Notes under the pieces: generated by a model
Database searches by the model: none
Seen by the model: the letters and a program-made list of their open reading frames with translations, nothing else
Told to the model about the DNA's origin: nothing
Shown: piece after piece, positions 18,670 to 22,194 of the stretch
Layout: every line of letters starts with the position of its first letter
How positions within the stretch are numbered: the stretch's first letter is position 1
Source: Choristocarpus tenellus KU-1152
Lineage: Eukaryota > Phaeophyceae
Length of the DNA stretch: 22,194 nt
Direction: 5' to 3'
Assembly (NCBI GenBank): GCA_964200185.2
Contig: CAXNAD020000298.1
Span: 1-22,194 of the forward strand
Made by a program: the position numbers and the translations under genes

Positions 18670-19290
18670 TAATATATTATCTGATATATATACTACTCCA
18701 GAGTATTATTGTTCACAGTAGTAGCATACCACTCCAAGCATAATCAAATCGGCGGTAGTGGTTGTTTCGGAACATTAACACAACCCTACAAGGCCTCTAC
18801 ATGCGCCAAATAGCAACACTTCCAACACGCAATGGTTCCAACATTGACCGGCATTCAATCTTGCTGCTATTGCAAACCACGTTCATGGGGTCAGCGCTCC
18901 TCCACTTTGAATAGTGCGGTCAATGTTACCAGATATACTTGCACCGAAATTACAGAGGCCCATTATTACGCGATCCTATCTGATATAGAGTTGTGAACCA
19001 CAACAGTTTATCAGTTCAGTTGAACTACTCCAGTAATTGAGAAATAACCCAGATCATAATGGGAAAAATCTCGCATTGATTAACCTCCACTTTCCCGAAA
19101 CTGTTGTATCATTGAAATAATTTCATATCATTGGCTATTCATATCTGTGTTTATTGTACCAAGGTGAACGCCTAACCAATGCAGATCTGTTTTGGTTGTG
19201 TTCCTTGTAGGTATAGATTCCAAGAATTCTGTGTGTAAAATAGTTTATTGATATAAGTCATGAGTAATCCATCTTTTGTCTTCTTTGCAG

Positions 19291-19496
19291 TCAACCAACC
19301 CCTCAAGCTACACATTCTAAAGCAATTCCTTGACCAGAACATAATGAGCAACAACCAGTCTCAGATGCTACAGGGGATCGTGCTTGTGGCAATAAATGAT
19401 AAATACAGAATGAGTGTAATGAATCTTGCGTGTCTGGAGGGGCCCCTCATTAGTCAGGGGGCCAATCGCCTCACCTCGTGTGCTGACAGTAGTTGA
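19291..19496 (+). CDS. Candidate exon, possibly terminal, of an unrecognised gene
   Basis: The strong acceptor CTTTTGTCTTCTTTGCAG ends at 19290. The only open frame after it reads VNQPLKLHILKQFLDQNIMS then NNQSQMLQG, and runs to TGA at 19494-19496. The first part looks like a real amphipathic helix and the part after about 19385 is less protein-like, so a donor may lie inside. It needs one base from an upstream exon that I could not place. Confidence 0.33.
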
Positions 19497-20165
19497 ATAG
19501 AGTAGAAATATGCTTTCTAGTCGATTGAATACTAGAATTCTTTCGGTTTGTAAGACTATCAAGTAAGGTATTTTTCGACATATGCCTCAAGTATGGCGCC
19601 ATCAACCACTTGTGCAGCCTGTATCAAGCCCCTGAACACTTGAAGCAAAAATAGAGCCGAGCAAAACATATTTTACAGCAGCACCCTCTCAACACATACT
19701 GATAAAAATCAATCCCATGTACTGCAGTTAATGAATGGTTCAGCCCTCGCCCGGATAGTGTGAGCAATGTCTTCGTGCTTCTCTGGGTCAACGATAAGGT
19801 CTCTGTGAGGGGGAGGTGGGTAGAGGAAGCAGCATCTTAGAGGTCGGAAAGCAGAGCATCAAAACTATACAATTTTCACCTGTTGTGAAGCCAACATACA
19901 TTGCCCCTCAGTCATATTCTGGCACGGACAGGGAGGCAGAGGTTCTTTGGGTCATACCTAACTGCTAAACTCAAGTAATACTCAAACTAACCCACGAACC
20001 CACCCACTCATACATACAGCCTGTCCAAGTACGAATCTCTAAAACATGAACACAACACTACCTTGGGTCAACAACGTGGGTATTCTCCTCCCCGATATTG
20101 CAAATATATATATATGAAGTTGAAGTAGTTATTATTAATAGTATTTTTACAACAGTGTTAATTTT

Positions 20166-20184
20166 TATATATATATATATATAT
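20166..20184. repeat. (TA)n microsatellite
   Basis: An uninterrupted TA dinucleotide run; a second shorter one lies at about 20104-20115. Confidence 0.85.
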
Positions 20185-20696
20185 TACTTCATGGCATAGC
20201 CTGAGGTGCTTCATAATATTAACTTGACTACAGCCTGCAGCTGTACGCAGTATCTACTCTAGCTCGCTACAAGTATATCCTTTGTTGACCTATTAACAAA
20301 GCCTCTCAATATCTTGCCAATATCATCTACAGGTGGATAAAGCTAGCATATCTGTCATCACACCATCTCTAATCTCTCCATCACACATATCAAGAGGATA
20401 ATAGTAGTAGCGACTGCTCAACACATGACTACCCTCCTAACCAGAAACACTTTCATGTGACAATCAAGCCCCACCAAATAAGTTGCAAAACACATGGAGA
20501 GCAAAATAAGTCACAGTTCAGGGTTAAAAATGACACTCCTCTCTGCACCTGATACCCACTGAAATCTAAAATCTACCATGTACTAAAGTATCGAACAGCA
20601 ACACTTAAACTATAGTAACAGAACACTTTCAGGGTGTACTGACTCAAATATCAACAGTTGTAGTAGCATAAATCCTGGCGTGAGTCCTTACACTAT

Positions 20697-20983
20697 TGAG
20701 GGCACTACCTACACAACAAGTGGACCACTGCTACAGCAGTAGGACTTGTTTTGGAGCAAAAGGGATGCCAAGCATGTGGCAGCACTTAGAGCAAACAAAC
20801 TTGTGGTTGTACTCATATATCGCAACCACCAAGCAAGGGTGTCTGCACTTTGTATTGCCCCTTGATGATATGAGTCAAGGTGTTATCACAACATTATCAC
20901 AATGCAGATCAAGACTTTCATGTTGTGGCATTGCTCTGGATCACAACACAGATATGTCAGATGCTTCAGAATTTGAGGCCTAG
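20697..20983 (+). CDS. Candidate 3' coding segment, unrecognised
   Basis: A 95-codon open frame ends at TAG 20981-20983 and has no ATG at its left end. It includes WQHLEQTNLWLYSYIATTK and a Cys-rich part (LSQCRSRLSCCG) before an acidic tail (DASEFEA). A possible acceptor CACTATTGAG precedes it. The composition is less random than its surroundings, but no domain is recognised and a chance frame remains possible. Confidence 0.22.
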
Positions 20984-21043
20984 CACCTAGTACTCTCATC
21001 TGGAGTTGAGAGCTTTATTTTATCTTAAATCCTTACGGAGTCA

Positions 21044-21124
21044 ATACATACATACATACATACATACATACATACATACATACATAATACACACACACAC
21101 ACATATGTATATATATACATATAT
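21044..21124. repeat. Compound microsatellite (ATAC)n-(AC)n-(TA)n
   Basis: About ten ATAC units (21044-21086) are followed by an AC run (21089-21103) and a mostly alternating TA stretch. Length variation between individuals is expected. Confidence 0.9.
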
Positions 21125-21444
21125 CTGATGATGCTATAGCAATCTCTCACCGGCATTGTTGCTGTATATCTGTGCCCAACATCGGGAGAGGGAAAAGTTC
21201 TTTCACGCCTGGGTCCACCTTGCCAAATATCCTAGTGATACAAAAAAAAGGAATTACAAACATGAGGAAAAAAAAAAAATTGATACAAAGAGTGGGTGGC
21301 ATTAGTAACAAGGCAAGCTCAAGAGAGGCGGGAGAGGGGGATGTAGTCAGTAGCAAAGTGTAGCGACTGACTGACTGCCCAGGTAGAGTCACACATATTT
21401 AAGTGATGATGCTTCCCCCCCCCCTCCTTCATATGCCCTTGACT

Positions 21445-21478
21445 TAATCCATCCTGGAAGCTAATCCATCCTGGAAGC
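21445..21478. repeat. 17-base tandem duplication
   Basis: TAATCCATCCTGGAAGC occurs twice in a row without a mismatch, followed by a further TAA. It is a recent small duplication. Confidence 0.9.
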
Positions 21479-21967
21479 TAACCTATAACAGAAAGCTGAT
21501 ACTAATAGTCAGTACCGTGGGTCTGCTCCACATATGCCCACCCCAAACCCCGTCCAATAACCGACGCTTGCAACTCAACGGAGCAGACTTACATAGGATA
21601 CACGCAAACTAAACAAGTCCATACTCAAATCTTGTACCGGTGTGATTCCAAAACGCCCACACAGTAGTAGGAAAAACATACGGAATGCATTTGCAGAGTT
21701 GAGCTACTCTGATGGCTTTTTTATGCCCTGTATCCTGGAAGGGTACTACTGTACTCCGTATTGATGGTGCTGTCGCTGTACAAAGGATTAGAAAGAGAAT
21801 GTGTCTAGAGGACGGTAGACAATATATCTCAGAGGGAACTAACCAACTCTATGGCATGGTCATGTTCTAGCACCCTTCTGAACGAGATACGCTCTACAAC
21901 ATTAAATTAAAAATACTACTTCAGCAGCAAGAAAATACACAACGGACAATGCCTGAACATACGCCAA

Positions 21968-22112
21968 GCACACATAACCGTTCCACACATAACCGACACA
22001 CATAAGCGTTCCACACATAACCGACACACATAACCGTTCCACACATAACCGACACACATAACCGTTCCACACATAACCGTTCCACACATAACCGACACAC
22101 ATAACCGTTCCA
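21968..22112. repeat. Two-unit minisatellite
   Basis: Ten units start ACACATAACCG (one has AAGCG). They end either TTCC (15 bases, A) or AC (13 bases, B), in the order A B A B A B A A B A. The 28-base A+B pair is the higher-order unit. All three minus-strand frames stay open through it, giving Cys/Val/Gly-rich phantom proteins that should not be annotated. Confidence 0.9.
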
Positions 22113-22194
22113 CATTGAATTTGGAGAGCTTACCCCACACCATGAATCACCATCGTAGATAGTAATAATCGTATTCCCCGAGGAGAGTATCCCG

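Larger units (their letters stand above)
19497..22194. other. Right-end stretch, mainly simple repeats
   Basis: Apart from the candidate segment at 20697-20983 and the listed repeats, no gene, RNA gene or splice-supported exon is visible on either strand. Confidence 0.4.

Noticed and set aside
21902-22143. Cys/Val/Gly-rich minus-strand open frames in three registers
   Set aside because: They arise because the minisatellite is open in all three frames; this is not a protein gene.
1-22194. CRISPR arrays, bacterial operons or phage modules
   Set aside because: The introns, splice signals and eukaryotic repeats show nuclear DNA. The tandem repeats found have no regular unique spacers.

Overview
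This window is nuclear DNA from a unicellular eukaryote, most likely an alga or related protist. The evidence is a gene with at least eight exons and ordinary GT-AG introns of 370-774 bases, long gene-poor stretches with microsatellites and dispersed repeats, a 10-N assembly gap, and an intronless gene built from the cysteine-proline-tryptophan variant of ankyrin repeats. That ankyrin variant is familiar from heterokont algae, haptophytes and some giant viruses. No lineage can be fixed from the sequence alone.

Left end, minus strand (about 1-5494): the 5' part of a spliced gene. I assembled it by joining eight exons whose splice phases all agree, giving 517 codons without a stop. The encoded region is collinear with the aromatic amino acid lyase (histidine/phenylalanine ammonia-lyase) fold, but it lacks the Ala-Ser-Gly triad that forms the MIO cofactor and the Asn-Gly-Thr substrate motif. 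A Gly/Ser linker and an Ala/Lys-rich basic helix follow. The order and several local motifs match, from memory, the N-terminal half of plant-type cytosolic histidyl-tRNA synthetase. The gene is therefore called a probable HisRS whose catalytic domain lies beyond the left edge.

Middle (about 5500-13145): no convincing gene. It holds a degenerate tRNA-like sequence (about 9910-9983), a diverged dispersed repeat pair (8881-9056 and 10357-10537), several clean hairpins, the N gap (11375-11384), and a composite repeat at 11.7-12.9 kb in which one segment is repeated directly and another is inverted at about 97 % identity. One inverted copy is bounded by perfect 20-base terminal inverted repeats.

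13146-14363, plus strand: an intronless gene for a 405-residue protein with a basic N-terminus, an F-box-like segment and ten or more 27-residue CPW ankyrin-type repeats. An in-frame TAG ends it inside a repeat. Recognisable repeats continue in the same frame beyond the stop, then shift frame at a 5-base tandem duplication and decay until about 14880, so the gene was once longer.

Right part (14880-22194): mostly non-coding with microsatellites, a G-rich telomere-like tract and a two-unit minisatellite near the right end. Short plus-strand open segments with good splice sites (17156-17291, 18351-18415, 18652-18669, 19291-19496, perhaps 20697-20983) may be exons of unrecognised genes; these are low-confidence. 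Nothing links the two main genes functionally.
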